DNA from: Xanthomonas melonis
Lineage (GTDB): Bacteria > Pseudomonadota > Gammaproteobacteria > Xanthomonadales > Xanthomonadaceae
Assembly: GCF_020783655.1 (NCBI RefSeq)
Contig: NZ_JAJGQH010000013.1
Location: forward strand, 62,001 to 126,000
DNA: 64,000 nt
Direction of reading: 5' to 3'
The translations under genes were made by a program, and so were the position numbers. Shown here piece after piece: positions 48,391-56,762 of the stretch (positions within the stretch are counted from its first letter, which is position 1; each line of letters starts with the position of its first letter). The notes under the pieces were generated by a model that was given only the letters and a program-made list of their open reading frames with translations, ran no database searches and was not told the origin of the DNA.

Positions 48391-50625
48391 ATGAGCATGG
48401 ACAGAGCGCAATGGGAGCAGTGCCTTGATGCGATACGGGCGCTAGGCGGAAAGGCCACATCGCAGCAGGTCTGGGAATACTTGAAGCAGTTCCGCGCGGA
48501 CCTGCCCGCCGGTTCCATCAATGACAACTTGCGGATGCTGGCGGTCAATTCGCCCTCCCGCACCTCACACATCGCCGGTCGTGAGCCGCGCCGAACCGAT
48601 TCTGGAAATCGCTACGACCGGCTGTATATGGAGGGAAGTGGTGCGAACGCCACCTTCATGTTCTACGACCCGGTCAAACATGGCGTATGGGAAATCCTTG
48701 CTAGTGAGGGAGCAACCAGCACGCACGGCACGCAGATACGTCCGTTGCAAAGTGAAGAATTCACCGTGCAATCCGCGTTGGACTACCTAGAGCAACGCTA
48801 CCCCCAGGGCATCAAGCGCACTGACAAGATCGTCGCCTTTCAGAACGTTTTAGGCAAACAGCTGGCGTTGGATTTAGCGGTCAAGTCTGTCCGCCTCTGG
48901 TTGGAATCACCGCCGGCAAATATTCCCAACGAGCGTATTGAGCTTTATTCCCCTGGCCGATCACGCAATAGCAACCTGAAGGCTAATGCGCCGCGGTTAT
49001 GGGCGGGGCGCCCCGCATGCAATATCCGATTCCTTTCCGCGAGCGAGATGGTTGCGGCTTGCGATGCTTATGACGGTGTCGACTCCGTCGAAACTTCTCG
49101 AATCTCACCTTCTATAGTTGCCGCCATGACCGAGCCCTTGAATCAGATCCTCTACGGCCCGCCGGGTACTGGTAAGACCTATGCCACCGTTGACAAAGCA
49201 TTGACCATCATTGAGCCGGGATTCACGGGTAGCCGCGAGGAGAGAAAGCGGAAATTTGACGCCTATGTTGCCGCCGAGCAGATCAAGTTCGTCACCTTCC
49301 ATCAAAGCTTCAGCTACGAAGACTTCGTGGAAGGAATTCGTGCCAGAACCAACGAAGCGACCCACGAAATCGAGTACGCGGTCGAGGATGGCGTATTCAA
49401 GCAGCTATGTAACGCCGCCCGCCGCCGCGTGGTGCAATCGACCAGCAAGCCAATCGATCTGGAGGGCCGTCGGATCTGGAAGATATCCCTAGGCGAGGCC
49501 GGCATCGAGGAAGTCGTCTATGAGGATTGCGTCAGGCAGGGGCTGGCCCTGATCGGCTTCGGCGCCGATGTCGATTACAGCGGTGTGCGGACTCGCGATG
49601 ACATCGCACAAAGATACCGGCAGTCCATCCCAGAGCGGAATGCTTCCGATTACCCGGTCACAGCGCTCAACATATTCATCCGCCAGGTCAAGATTGGCGA
49701 TCTGTTCGTTGTCACCCAGGGCAATCTGCGCTTCCGTGCTATTGGCGAGATCACCAGCGAGTATCTGCACGTCCCACGCGAAAACGACAGCTACTCGCAA
49801 GGTCGCAAGGTCAATTGGCTGCGGGTCTACGACGCTGGCTTGCCTTACGCCGAGTTGATGGAGAACCGCTTCAGCCAGATGACTATTTACGAGTTGCGTC
49901 CCGGCTCGATCAACCTGGACAAGCTGGCCAAGCTACTGGCACCCGCTGAAGAGGCGCATGACCACGCACCGCGGGTGTTGATCATTGACGAGATCAATCG
50001 CGGCAACATTTCCCGTGTCTTCGGCGAACTCATCAGCCTGATCGAGGAATCTAAGCGCGCCGGCAAGTCAGAGGCACTGGAAGCAACCTTGCCGTATTCA
50101 CAGGAAAAGTTCAGCGTGCCGGACAATGTATATCTGTTGGGTACGATGAACACCGCCGACCGCTCGTTGGCTGGCCTGGACGTGGCATTGCGTCGTCGGT
50201 TCGTGTTCGAGGAGATGCCACCCAGGCCGGATTTGCTCGGCACCGTGTCCGGTATCGATCTGCGGCAACTGCTGACCGTCATAAATAGTCGCATTGAGGT
50301 GCTACTTGGCCGTGATCATCTACTTGGCCATGCCTATTTCATAGATATTCAGTCGCTGGATGAGCTGAAGTCTGTGTTTCGAAGACAAGTCTTGCCTTTG
50401 TTGCAGGAGTACTTTTTCGAGGACTGGGAGAAGATCGCGCTGGTGCTGAACGACCCGCGCAAGGCCAAAGCGCGCCAGTTCCTCAGCAAGCTGGCCCATG
50501 ACGAGCGCGCTTTGTTCGGCAAAGTCGGGTTTGGTGACGGCAGTCGTTGGCAGATCAATGCTGAGGCTTTCGAAGAACCCGAAAGCTACTTGGGCATCTA
50601 TACGGCGACCGAAGCGATCCAATGA
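48391..50625 (+). CDS. mcrB: McrB-like GTPase of a McrBC restriction system
   Basis: A 744-residue AAA+ GTP-dependent DNA translocase. Residues 1-100 look like a winged-helix DNA-recognition domain (WEQCLDAIRALGGKATSQQVWEYLKQ). Walker A YGPPGTGKT is at ~255-263, and Walker B VLIIDEINRGNISRVFGEL and the McrB signature GTMNTADRSLAGLDVALRRRF follow at ~529 and ~584. Between Walker A and B lies a ~150-residue insertion (WKISLGEAGIEEVVYEDCVRQGLALIGFG...RFRAIGEI), EVE/PUA-like by pattern. It overlaps mcrC by 4 nt. The codon use is visibly less GC-rich than the neighbours, suggesting transfer. A start two codons later (48397) is possible. Confidence 0.9.
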   Translation: MSMDRAQWEQCLDAIRALGGKATSQQVWEYLKQFRADLPAGSINDNLRMLAVNSPSRTSHIAGREPRRTDSGNRYDRLYMEGSGANATFMFYDPVKHGVWEILASEGATSTHGTQIRPLQSEEFTVQSALDYLEQRYPQGIKRTDKIVAFQNVLGKQLALDLAVKSVRLWLESPPANIPNERIELYSPGRSRNSNLKANAPRLWAGRPACNIRFLSASEMVAACDAYDGVDSVETSRISPSIVAAMTEPLNQILYGPPGTGKTYATVDKALTIIEPGFTGSREERKRKFDAYVAAEQIKFVTFHQSFSYEDFVEGIRARTNEATHEIEYAVEDGVFKQLCNAARRRVVQSTSKPIDLEGRRIWKISLGEAGIEEVVYEDCVRQGLALIGFGADVDYSGVRTRDDIAQRYRQSIPERNASDYPVTALNIFIRQVKIGDLFVVTQGNLRFRAIGEITSEYLHVPRENDSYSQGRKVNWLRVYDAGLPYAELMENRFSQMTIYELRPGSINLDKLAKLLAPAEEAHDHAPRVLIIDEINRGNISRVFGELISLIEESKRAGKSEALEATLPYSQEKFSVPDNVYLLGTMNTADRSLAGLDVALRRRFVFEEMPPRPDLLGTVSGIDLRQLLTVINSRIEVLLGRDHLLGHAYFIDIQSLDELKSVFRRQVLPLLQEYFFEDWEKIALVLNDPRKAKARQFLSKLAHDERALFGKVGFGDGSRWQINAEAFEEPESYLGIYTATEAIQ

Positions 50626-51914
50626 CCCCGCTGATCACCGTCCGGGAGCATGCGCGCCTGACGACCGCCGATGTAGCCTCGTCGGAAATGCTGGCGCAGG
50701 TTTCACAGACTGCGTTCGACTGGTTGCTGGCAGAAAGCTCACGTCTGCAGGGCCCCGGCAGCGGAGCGCGGCTGGTTGAGCTGGAAAGTCGGCGCGAACT
50801 GCGCTTGGACAGCTATGTGGGCGTGCTGGAGTCACCATGTGGCACCCGTGTCGAGATCCTGCCGAAGGCCATGGAGAATGGTGAGAGCATCGAACTCGGA
50901 CGTAGTCTGCTGCAAAAGATGCTGGCGCGCTGTTTGAGCCTTACGCCACGCCAGTCCAGTCCTACGCTCCTACGCACCTTCGATGCCCCACTGACCGAAT
51001 GGGTGGCGCGGCAGTTCCTGCTGGGCGTTGATCATCTCGTCAAGCGTGGCTTGCGCTTCGATTACCACCCGGTGCAGGAGGAGCTGCGCTATCTGCGTGG
51101 TCGCCTGTTGGTGGCTCGGCAACTTCGCCAGCCTGCGGGTCGGGCCCACGTTTTCCAAGTAGAGCATGACGTTTTCGACGCTGATCGCGCCGAGAACCGA
51201 CTGATTCGCTCGGCGCTGGAGGTGGTGCGCAAGAATACCCGTGAGCCCAGTAACTGGCGTCTAGCGCACGAGCTTGCCCACCATCTACATGAGATCCCCC
51301 AAAGCAGCAACGTGGCTGTCGACTTCCAGCGATGGCACCATGATCGCCTGATGGTGCACTACAAGCCTGTACGGAGCTGGTGCTCGCTGATTCTGCATGA
51401 GCAAATGCCCTTAGCGGTGGTCGGCACCCTAAACGGTCTGAGTTTACTGTTCCCGATGGAGAAGGTATATGAGCAGTACGTCGGACAGGGGCTGCGCCAA
51501 TGGCTACCGGCCGGGGCAGAACTCACGCCGCAGGCAGCCCGTCACTATCTTGCCCAACATCGCGGTCAACACTGGTTTCAGCTACGTCCAGACTTCCTGA
51601 TTGAGTACGATGGCCAGCGTGTTGTCGTAGATGCAAAGTGGAAGCTGCTTGACGGCGCTCTGGACAATGGCGAACAGAAGTACGGCTTATCACAAGCCGA
51701 CTTCTACCAGTTGTATGCCTACGGCCAGAAATACCTGGCTGGCACAGGCACTCTGTACCTGTTCTATCCCAAGACCTCACGCTTCAGTGCGTTGCTGCCC
51801 CCGTTCCACTTCACTGAACAACTGAAATTGCTGGTCGTGCCGTTCGATTTGGAACGAGAGCGCCCCATCGTTGGCTTTCTGGCGAGCACTTCATCTGGTT
51901 TTGAACTGCGATAG
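50622..51914 (+). CDS. mcrC: McrC-like endonuclease subunit of McrBC
   Basis: A 430-residue partner that stimulates McrB GTPase and carries the nuclease. The N-terminal half has the McrC-typical segments (ITVREHARLTT, LDSYVGVLESPCGTRVEILPKA). A PD-(D/E)xK active site is in RPDFLIEYDGQRVVVDAKWK (Asp ~324, Asp ~337, Lys ~339). The upstream gene's stop overlaps its start (ATGA), ensuring coupled synthesis. McrBC systems cleave DNA carrying modified cytosine; which modification this one reads is unknown. About 260 bp without a recognisable gene follow. Confidence 0.92.
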   Translation: MTPLITVREHARLTTADVASSEMLAQVSQTAFDWLLAESSRLQGPGSGARLVELESRRELRLDSYVGVLESPCGTRVEILPKAMENGESIELGRSLLQKMLARCLSLTPRQSSPTLLRTFDAPLTEWVARQFLLGVDHLVKRGLRFDYHPVQEELRYLRGRLLVARQLRQPAGRAHVFQVEHDVFDADRAENRLIRSALEVVRKNTREPSNWRLAHELAHHLHEIPQSSNVAVDFQRWHHDRLMVHYKPVRSWCSLILHEQMPLAVVGTLNGLSLLFPMEKVYEQYVGQGLRQWLPAGAELTPQAARHYLAQHRGQHWFQLRPDFLIEYDGQRVVVDAKWKLLDGALDNGEQKYGLSQADFYQLYAYGQKYLAGTGTLYLFYPKTSRFSALLPPFHFTEQLKLLVVPFDLERERPIVGFLASTSSGFELR

Positions 51915-52176
51915 CCGCCATCGTTGGGCCGAGCGGATCCGAAGGGTCCGAATGTCCGCATCCCGCCAGTTGCCGGATAGTCAGGGGAGCATGGTGCGGG
52001 AGCATGGATCGCTCTTGGCGGACAGATTGTGCTGCTAGATCCCGGAAAACTTATGCCTACGGGAACACTCGTGTCCAAGTGCCTTTTTGTTGCTTCGGCA
52101 AAACATCGGCAAACGTCTTCTCCTCGATGATCGCGCAGTTAGCATTTTTTTGAATAAGCCATTGCATGTGCGCTAA

Positions 52177-52476
52177 TCATCGCGCCGCTCCGTTACGGTG
52201 CGCTTGCTTGCTTGCTTGCGCAGCCTGCTTGCGCAGCCAAGTGAGGACTTCAGCGGCCGGATCCTCATGCATGCAGACATGCAGCCGGCCCAACACGACG
52301 CTCTGTGCATCGCTGCCCGGCAAGACTTCATCGAAGCCGGTGGCTTCGCAGGCGATCAGGACCGGCGAAAAGTTGGGCTGCGCGTCGGAATGCAGCATGG
52401 CAAGCACATAGCCATGCATCATTTCGAAGCTGAGGGTAACGCCTGCGCAGACGCGGAACTGTTTGCTCGTGCTCAT
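52177..52476 (-). CDS. Small hypothetical protein, second gene of a two-gene operon
   Basis: A 99-residue protein, MSTSKQFRVCAGVTLSFEMMHGYVLAML..., with a beta-rich N-terminal half (VLGRLHVCMHEDPAAEVLTWLRKQ near the end). I do not recognise it. Its start overlaps the stop of the 69-residue gene upstream (ATGA). The C-terminal coding region contains four CTTG tetranucleotides and a duplicated 11-mer at 52203-52238; slippage would change the C-terminus by frameshift. Confidence 0.6.
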   Translation of the reverse strand: MSTSKQFRVCAGVTLSFEMMHGYVLAMLHSDAQPNFSPVLIACEATGFDEVLPGSDAQSVVLGRLHVCMHEDPAAEVLTWLRKQAAQASKQAHRNGAAR

Positions 52477-52682
52477 CGCCGCACCTGCGTAGACAAGGCA
52501 TCTACGGCGGCGACTGCTGCATCACCGTTGGCAAACGCAAGGGCGCGCATGGCTTTGTCTGTAGTTGCGAAGCGCGCAATCAGGCTCAGCCACGTGACTT
52601 GGCTGCATTCGAGGGTCAGGTCGACGTACTGGGCGATCTGACGCGCCTCAGGCGCGAGTAGTTCCTGGGTGTCGAAGGACAT
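52473..52682 (-). CDS. Small hypothetical protein, first gene of a two-gene operon
   Basis: A 69-residue, largely helical protein, MSFDTQELLAPEARQIAQYVDLTLE...ALAFANGDAAVAAVDALSTQVRR, with no cysteines apart from one (ECS). A textbook ribosome-binding site (AGGAG, seven bases before ATG) supports it. It is translationally coupled to the 99-residue gene. Its 5' flank (52683-52930) is densely structured. Function unknown; size and organisation suggest an accessory or toxin-like pair, but no toxin or antitoxin family is recognised. Confidence 0.65.
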   Translation of the reverse strand: MSFDTQELLAPEARQIAQYVDLTLECSQVTWLSLIARFATTDKAMRALAFANGDAAVAAVDALSTQVRR

Positions 52683-53145
52683 GCTGGACTCCTTTTGTAT
52701 TTGGAATCCGTCACCCAGACGCCAATCGAGGTGACGGACGGTACGCGGTTGGCGTGCCGGCCAAAAGGAACCGGTGGGCCTTGCGGCCCCCGCGCACCGC
52801 CCGCCATAAAGCTGGCCGGCATGCGCCCGCGACGATGCGGGCGCTAAAAAAAGCGCCGTGCATCGGTCGATGGGCGCTGGTGCGCCTTTTGGTTCGGGAC
52901 GCCAATCCCGGTCGCCGAATATGCGGCGACGCACGAATATTCGCTCTGGCTCCTGGCGCATGTCAACGGAAAGGCGCAGAAGTGTGCGCAACGCATTCAC
53001 GACGCATGGCTGGGGCAGGGCTTGTCGATGACGCGTCGCCGGTGATCACACGTACCGCCAGCTCAAAGGACGACGCGTCACTCCAGTACACCGCCCCACG
53101 CGGTGCATCCCGGTGCAGGAGAAAGATTGGCCCCTCCGCGCCAGA
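52683..53145 (-). promoter_or_regulatory. Structured leader/intergenic region of the small two-gene operon
   Basis: 463 bp between the small operon and the NmrA-like gene. Perfect stems include CCGTCACC/GGTGACGG (52708-52737), GGGCC/GGCCC (52776-52789), GCGCCCGC/GCGGGCGC (52823-52844), CGGGA/TCCCG (52895-52910) and GTCGCCG/CGGCGAC (52911-52930). GACGCCAATC recurs in the loop of the first and of the fourth. On the reverse strand, GGCGCTTTTTTTAGCGCC lies centrally. The remaining part to 53145 shows nothing. Confidence 0.5.
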
Positions 53146-54003
53146 TCAGCCGATGGCAACATCCTTCAACCACTGCTCGACGCTGCGCGGTGTGCTGCCA
53201 AGCAATTGCTGGGCGCTGGTGGCAGGGTTGATGGTATTGGCATGGGTTTGCCAGAGGGCCTGGTAGAACCCGGCGATGGCCATGGCGGCGGGGCCGAGCA
53301 AGGGTTGCAGTTGCTCGCCGAAGGCTTCGGGTTGCATAGGCTGAAACTGGACATCGCGTCCGAAGTGTTTGGCCATCGCTGCGGCGAGGTCTGCGCCCAG
53401 CAGGCCCGGCAACTGGCCGACGCCGACCACGCCGGTGATGGCGGGGCGATCGAACAGCTGCGCAGCGACGTCGGCGACGTCGAGGTGCGAGCTCCAGGAC
53501 ACCGGGAAATCTTCCCGGAGCGGGTAACCTAGAACGCCGTTGGTGTGCACGCCGTCGATGAGTATGGGCAGCAGTAGATTTTCCAAATAAAGACGCGGAG
53601 CGATGACAGCGCTAGAGACACCACTGCGCTGCACGCCATCGATCAGTAGCGCGATGGCCGAGTCGGGGACTACCTGCAGCGGGCTGCCGGGATCGTCGAC
53701 GATGCTACCGCTGGTAGAAATCAGCACGCGCGCAGGCTTTGCGGCAGCAATGGCATGAACGATGTTGTTGGCGTAGGCCACGCGCACGTCTTCGAGCGCC
53801 TGAGGCAGATGCACGAAGACGCCAAGCGCGCCGCGATAGGCGTCGGTCAACGACTGGATGGAGCCGTTATCGATCTGCACCGAGGGGCCGGCGGCTGCGT
53901 CGGCCTTGCGTACTGCGGCTACCGCATTTTTGCCGGCCTGCAACAGCAGTTTGAGCAGCGGGGCGCCTTGTGCGCCGGTGGCGCCATGGATGATGTAAGT
54001 CAT
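53146..54003 (-). CDS. NmrA-like NAD(P)-binding oxidoreductase
   Basis: A 285-residue SDR-a (atypical) protein with Rossmann motif GATGAQGAPLLKLLLQ at residues ~7-22, the NmrA-type APRLYLENLLLPILIDGV segment and PLREDFPVSWSSHLDVADVAAQLFD. It lacks the YxxxK pair of classical SDRs, as NmrA/QorB-like proteins do; they bind NAD(P) to reduce quinones or act as redox sensors. The ATG at 54003 has AGGAG seven bases upstream; an ATG two codons earlier does not. It is divergent from a broken GlxA/AraC-type regulator, 120 bp apart. Confidence 0.85.
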   Translation of the reverse strand: MTYIIHGATGAQGAPLLKLLLQAGKNAVAAVRKADAAAGPSVQIDNGSIQSLTDAYRGALGVFVHLPQALEDVRVAYANNIVHAIAAAKPARVLISTSGSIVDDPGSPLQVVPDSAIALLIDGVQRSGVSSAVIAPRLYLENLLLPILIDGVHTNGVLGYPLREDFPVSWSSHLDVADVAAQLFDRPAITGVVGVGQLPGLLGADLAAAMAKHFGRDVQFQPMQPEAFGEQLQPLLGPAAMAIAGFYQALWQTHANTINPATSAQQLLGSTPRSVEQWLKDVAIG

Positions 54004-54122
54004 TGGCATACTCCTGTGTAGATGAGAGGGAAGCTGAGGCGCGATAGCATCGGCGGCGTGCTTCGGTTACTTCAACTGCACTAATGGCATGTCGCTGAAT
54101 GCAAATCGGCGTGGAGGACGAG

Positions 54123-55108
54123 ATGAGGGCCAGGCAGGGGATCGAGGTGGGCGTGGTGCTGTATGCCGATGCGCAGCAGGCGGCCGTGCTTGGGCTGACC
54201 GATCTGTTCGCGGTGGCCAACCGGCTCGCGGACGCCAGCGGTCCAGCGAAGGGCGCGGCGATCCGGGTCACGCATTGGCAGCAGGCAACGCCCACCGCTG
54301 TGCCGTCGCGTGTGTTCGAGAGCGATACGCATGCCGGTGCGCGCCTGTGTGCCTTGATCCTGCCGCCAAGCCTGGGCGATGCGCCGGACCAGGAGCGCAA
54401 CGCCAGCCTGATCGACTGGTTGCGCGTACGGCATGTACAGGGCGCGATGCTGTGCTCGGTCTGCGCGGGGCGCTTCTGCTGGCTGGCACCGGTGTCATGC
54501 ACGGACGTCGCATGACCACCCACTGGCTGCATGCAGCGGCGCTGCAGCAGCGCTTTCCGGCAATCGGGGTGGATTCGGACGAGATGCTGATCAACGCCGG
54601 CGATGTCATGTCCGCCGGTGGCGTGATGTCGTGTACCGACCCGCGCCTGCGGTTGGTGGACCGCCTGCTGGGGCCGGCGGTCATGCTGGAAACCGCTCGG
54701 GTGCTGCTGGTCGACCCGCCGGGCCGCCAGCAGCGCTACTACAGCGTGTTTTCGCCGCGTTTGACGCATGGCGATGCGGCCATCCAGCGGGTACAGCACT
54801 GACTGCAGGAGACCGGTGCGCAGGAGGTGGCGCTGCGCAGTCTGGCGGCACAGGCGGGGTTGGAAGCACGCACCTTTTTGCGTCGCTTCCAGAAGGCCAC
54901 CGGCATGACCAGCACCGAGTATGGCCAGCAGCTTCGTGTGGGCCGGGCGCGTGCGTTGCTGGAAGCCACTGCCATGACCATCGACGCGATTGCCTGGGAG
55001 GTCGGCTACGAGGATGCGGCGGCATTCCGTAACGTGTTCAAGCGCATTATTGGGCTGTCGCCCAGCGACTATCGGCAGCGCTTTGCGGGTCCAAGCGCTG
55101 CCGGGTGA
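54123..55108 (+). pseudogene. GlxA/AraC-family transcriptional regulator, broken by a frameshift and a nonsense codon
   Basis: Intact relatives have an N-terminal DJ-1/PfpI-like ligand domain and a C-terminal AraC helix-turn-helix. Both are readable here but not in one frame. The first part (GIEVGVVLYADAQQAAVLGLTDLFAVA ... CSVCAG) is in one frame. At G4 (54468-54471) the expected SVCAGALLLAGTGVMHGRRMTTHW continues in the +2 frame, as if one G were lost. TGA at 54800-54802 then replaces a Trp codon in ...QHWLQETG. Downstream the AraC HTH (LRVGRARALLEATAMTIDAIAWEVGYEDAAAFRNVFKRIIG) is intact. GGAGG five bases before 54123 sets the start. It probably once regulated the divergent NmrA-like gene. 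Confidence 0.82.
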
Positions 55109-55262
55109 GCTGAACTTACCGGTCACCTGTGTCTCCGGAACGCCTCCGACACGCCCCGTGGCGGTGGAATGTCGCTACAGCACCGGTGATGTCGGCGGTG
55201 CCACTCGTCGTGACGACAGCGCCGGCGCATGCTGATGCATGGCCTTCAACGCGAGAAGCAGC

Positions 55263-55742
55263 ATGGCCAAGGCCGTCATCGTCATCGATCTGCAGAACGA
55301 TTATTTCCCCGGCGGGAAACTGCCGTTGACCGGCATCGAGCCGGTCGCAGCCAATGCGTTGGCGATGATCGCCAATGCGCGCGACACCGGCGTTGCGGTA
55401 TTGCATGTGCGTCATGAGGCGGCTGCGGATGCCACGTTCTTTGTGGCCGGCTCGCAAGGCGCGCAGATCCATGCTGCGGTTGCGTCACAGCAGGGCGAAG
55501 TGGTCATCGTCAAGCAGCACGTCAACGCCTTTCGCGAAACGCCGCTTGCGCAGCAGCTGCAGCAGCACGGTGTCACGGACGTGACGATTGTCGGCGCGAT
55601 GAGCCACATGTGCGTGGATGCCTGCGTGCGCGCTGCCGCCGACCTGGGCTATACGGTGACGGTTCTGCACGATGCCTGCGCCACGATGGACCTGGATTTC
55701 GAACGCAGCAAGGTGCCGGCGGCCCACGTGCACGCGACATGA
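55263..55742 (+). CDS. Isochorismatase/nicotinamidase-like cysteine hydrolase, 3'-frameshifted
   Basis: A 159-residue hydrolase. The catalytic Asp is in AVIVIDLQNDYFPGG, the Lys in VVIVKQHVNAF and the nucleophile Cys in GAMSHMCVDACVRAAADLG, so all three key residues of the family are present. The frame ends early at HVHAT*, but the family's final helix (MMAAFQFGYATVRSTQEYL) is readable one base out of frame immediately after, to 55807. One lost base near 55738 explains it. The ORF lacks ~22 C-terminal residues. It follows the broken regulator on the same strand. Activity is uncertain. Confidence 0.72.
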   Translation: MAKAVIVIDLQNDYFPGGKLPLTGIEPVAANALAMIANARDTGVAVLHVRHEAAADATFFVAGSQGAQIHAAVASQQGEVVIVKQHVNAFRETPLAQQLQQHGVTDVTIVGAMSHMCVDACVRAAADLGYTVTVLHDACATMDLDFERSKVPAAHVHAT

Positions 55743-56013
55743 TGGCGGCGTTTCAGTTCGGCTATGCGACGGTGAGATCCACACAGGAGTACCTGCAGGG
55801 CCAGTGAGACAGCGGCGCGTATGCGGCGCCCAGTGACAATGGCGCGCGCCGATTGCCGCGCAGTGAGCAGTTGGGCCGGATGCGGTGCGCGGTGCATGCA
55901 GCCCGCTGCAGCGCACGGACCCGGTGTCAGGCTGCGACGAAGGGTCGCAGGTGGCACGGCGCTTTTTCATTACACTTTGCCGTGTGCGCTTACCTTCCTC
56001 GCCCTTGTTCAGC

Positions 56014-56442
56014 ATGATGCAGCGCCTGGCTTGCCTGGCGGTGCTGCTGTTGCTGGCCGCGCCGCTGGTGAGTCGCACGCTCGGGAACGACGCTGGCGTT
56101 CTGGACGGGCCGCTATGTCATAGCCAGCCCTGGCAAGCTGGCGAGGCGCTGGATGCGGTGGGTGGCAAGGTACGCGACGCGCAGCGCTCGGCAGACGCGC
56201 TGACCGCTACAGCCGAGCGATGGTTGGGCGACAGGCAGGATCAGCGGCATGCCGACGGTGGTCATGCGTTTGTCTGCGATTACTGCCTGCTCGCCGCGCG
56301 GCTGCTGCCCTGGCTGCTGATGGCCTGCCTGCTATGGACGCAGAGTCGGGGCCGGCTTGCGGTCTCGCGTCTTACCACTGCGTCTCCCCTCGCGGCACGC
56401 TGGTGGGCACACGCGCCACGCGGTCCACCGCGATCGGCCTGA
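56014..56442 (+). CDS. DUF2946-like small membrane protein (copper cluster)
   Basis: A 142-residue protein with an N-terminal hydrophobic helix (LACLAVLLLLAAPLVSRTL), an extracytoplasmic loop and a C-terminal HAFVCDYCLLAARLLPWLLMACLL, whose H...CxYC pattern matches DUF2946 proteins. The family often sits beside copper-handling genes. Here it precedes a SCO protein and a PCu(A)C chaperone. Start choice between two adjacent ATGs is open. Role unproven; copper sensing or delivery is the likely context. Confidence 0.6.
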   Translation: MMQRLACLAVLLLLAAPLVSRTLGNDAGVLDGPLCHSQPWQAGEALDAVGGKVRDAQRSADALTATAERWLGDRQDQRHADGGHAFVCDYCLLAARLLPWLLMACLLWTQSRGRLAVSRLTTASPLAARWWAHAPRGPPRSA

Positions 56443-56762
56443 AACATCGTGTATGGAGCCGCACCCGTCAGCGGGTGTGACCTTAGATGTTCTGGAGCGT
56501 GTTAGATGACGTACTTTGCCTTGCCGCCCCACGCGGCGGTGACGCCTTGCCTTGCCCTTTTGACGCTGGTGCCGACACTGGCGCTGATGACCCCCACGCA
56601 GATGCGCACGCTTGCTGCGGGCGAACCGCAATACCGGTGTCGAGCCGCTTTGAGCGACGCATCGCACCTGGACAGCTGCGATCAGGCCGTTGGCGTACAA
56701 CTGCAGGATCAGCGGTGAACGGCACACGCAAGGCCGCTCCGCGCGGAAGGATGGGAATCAGC
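56443..56762. other. Gap between DUF2946-like and SCO genes
   Basis: 320 bp. An open frame at 56507-56718 would encode about 70 residues but has no recognisable domain, and I do not call it. A short stem-loop, CACCCG-tcag-CGGGTG, lies at its start. A remnant of a copper-related gene is possible but not demonstrable by eye. Confidence 0.4.

Noticed and set aside
48127..52180. Integrative element inserted in the tRNA gene
   Set aside because: No integrase gene and no second copy of the tRNA 3' end seen in the following 4 kb.
56507..56718. 70-residue gene in the copper cluster
   Set aside because: No domain, signal peptide or good ribosome-binding site; composition like neighbouring non-coding sequence.
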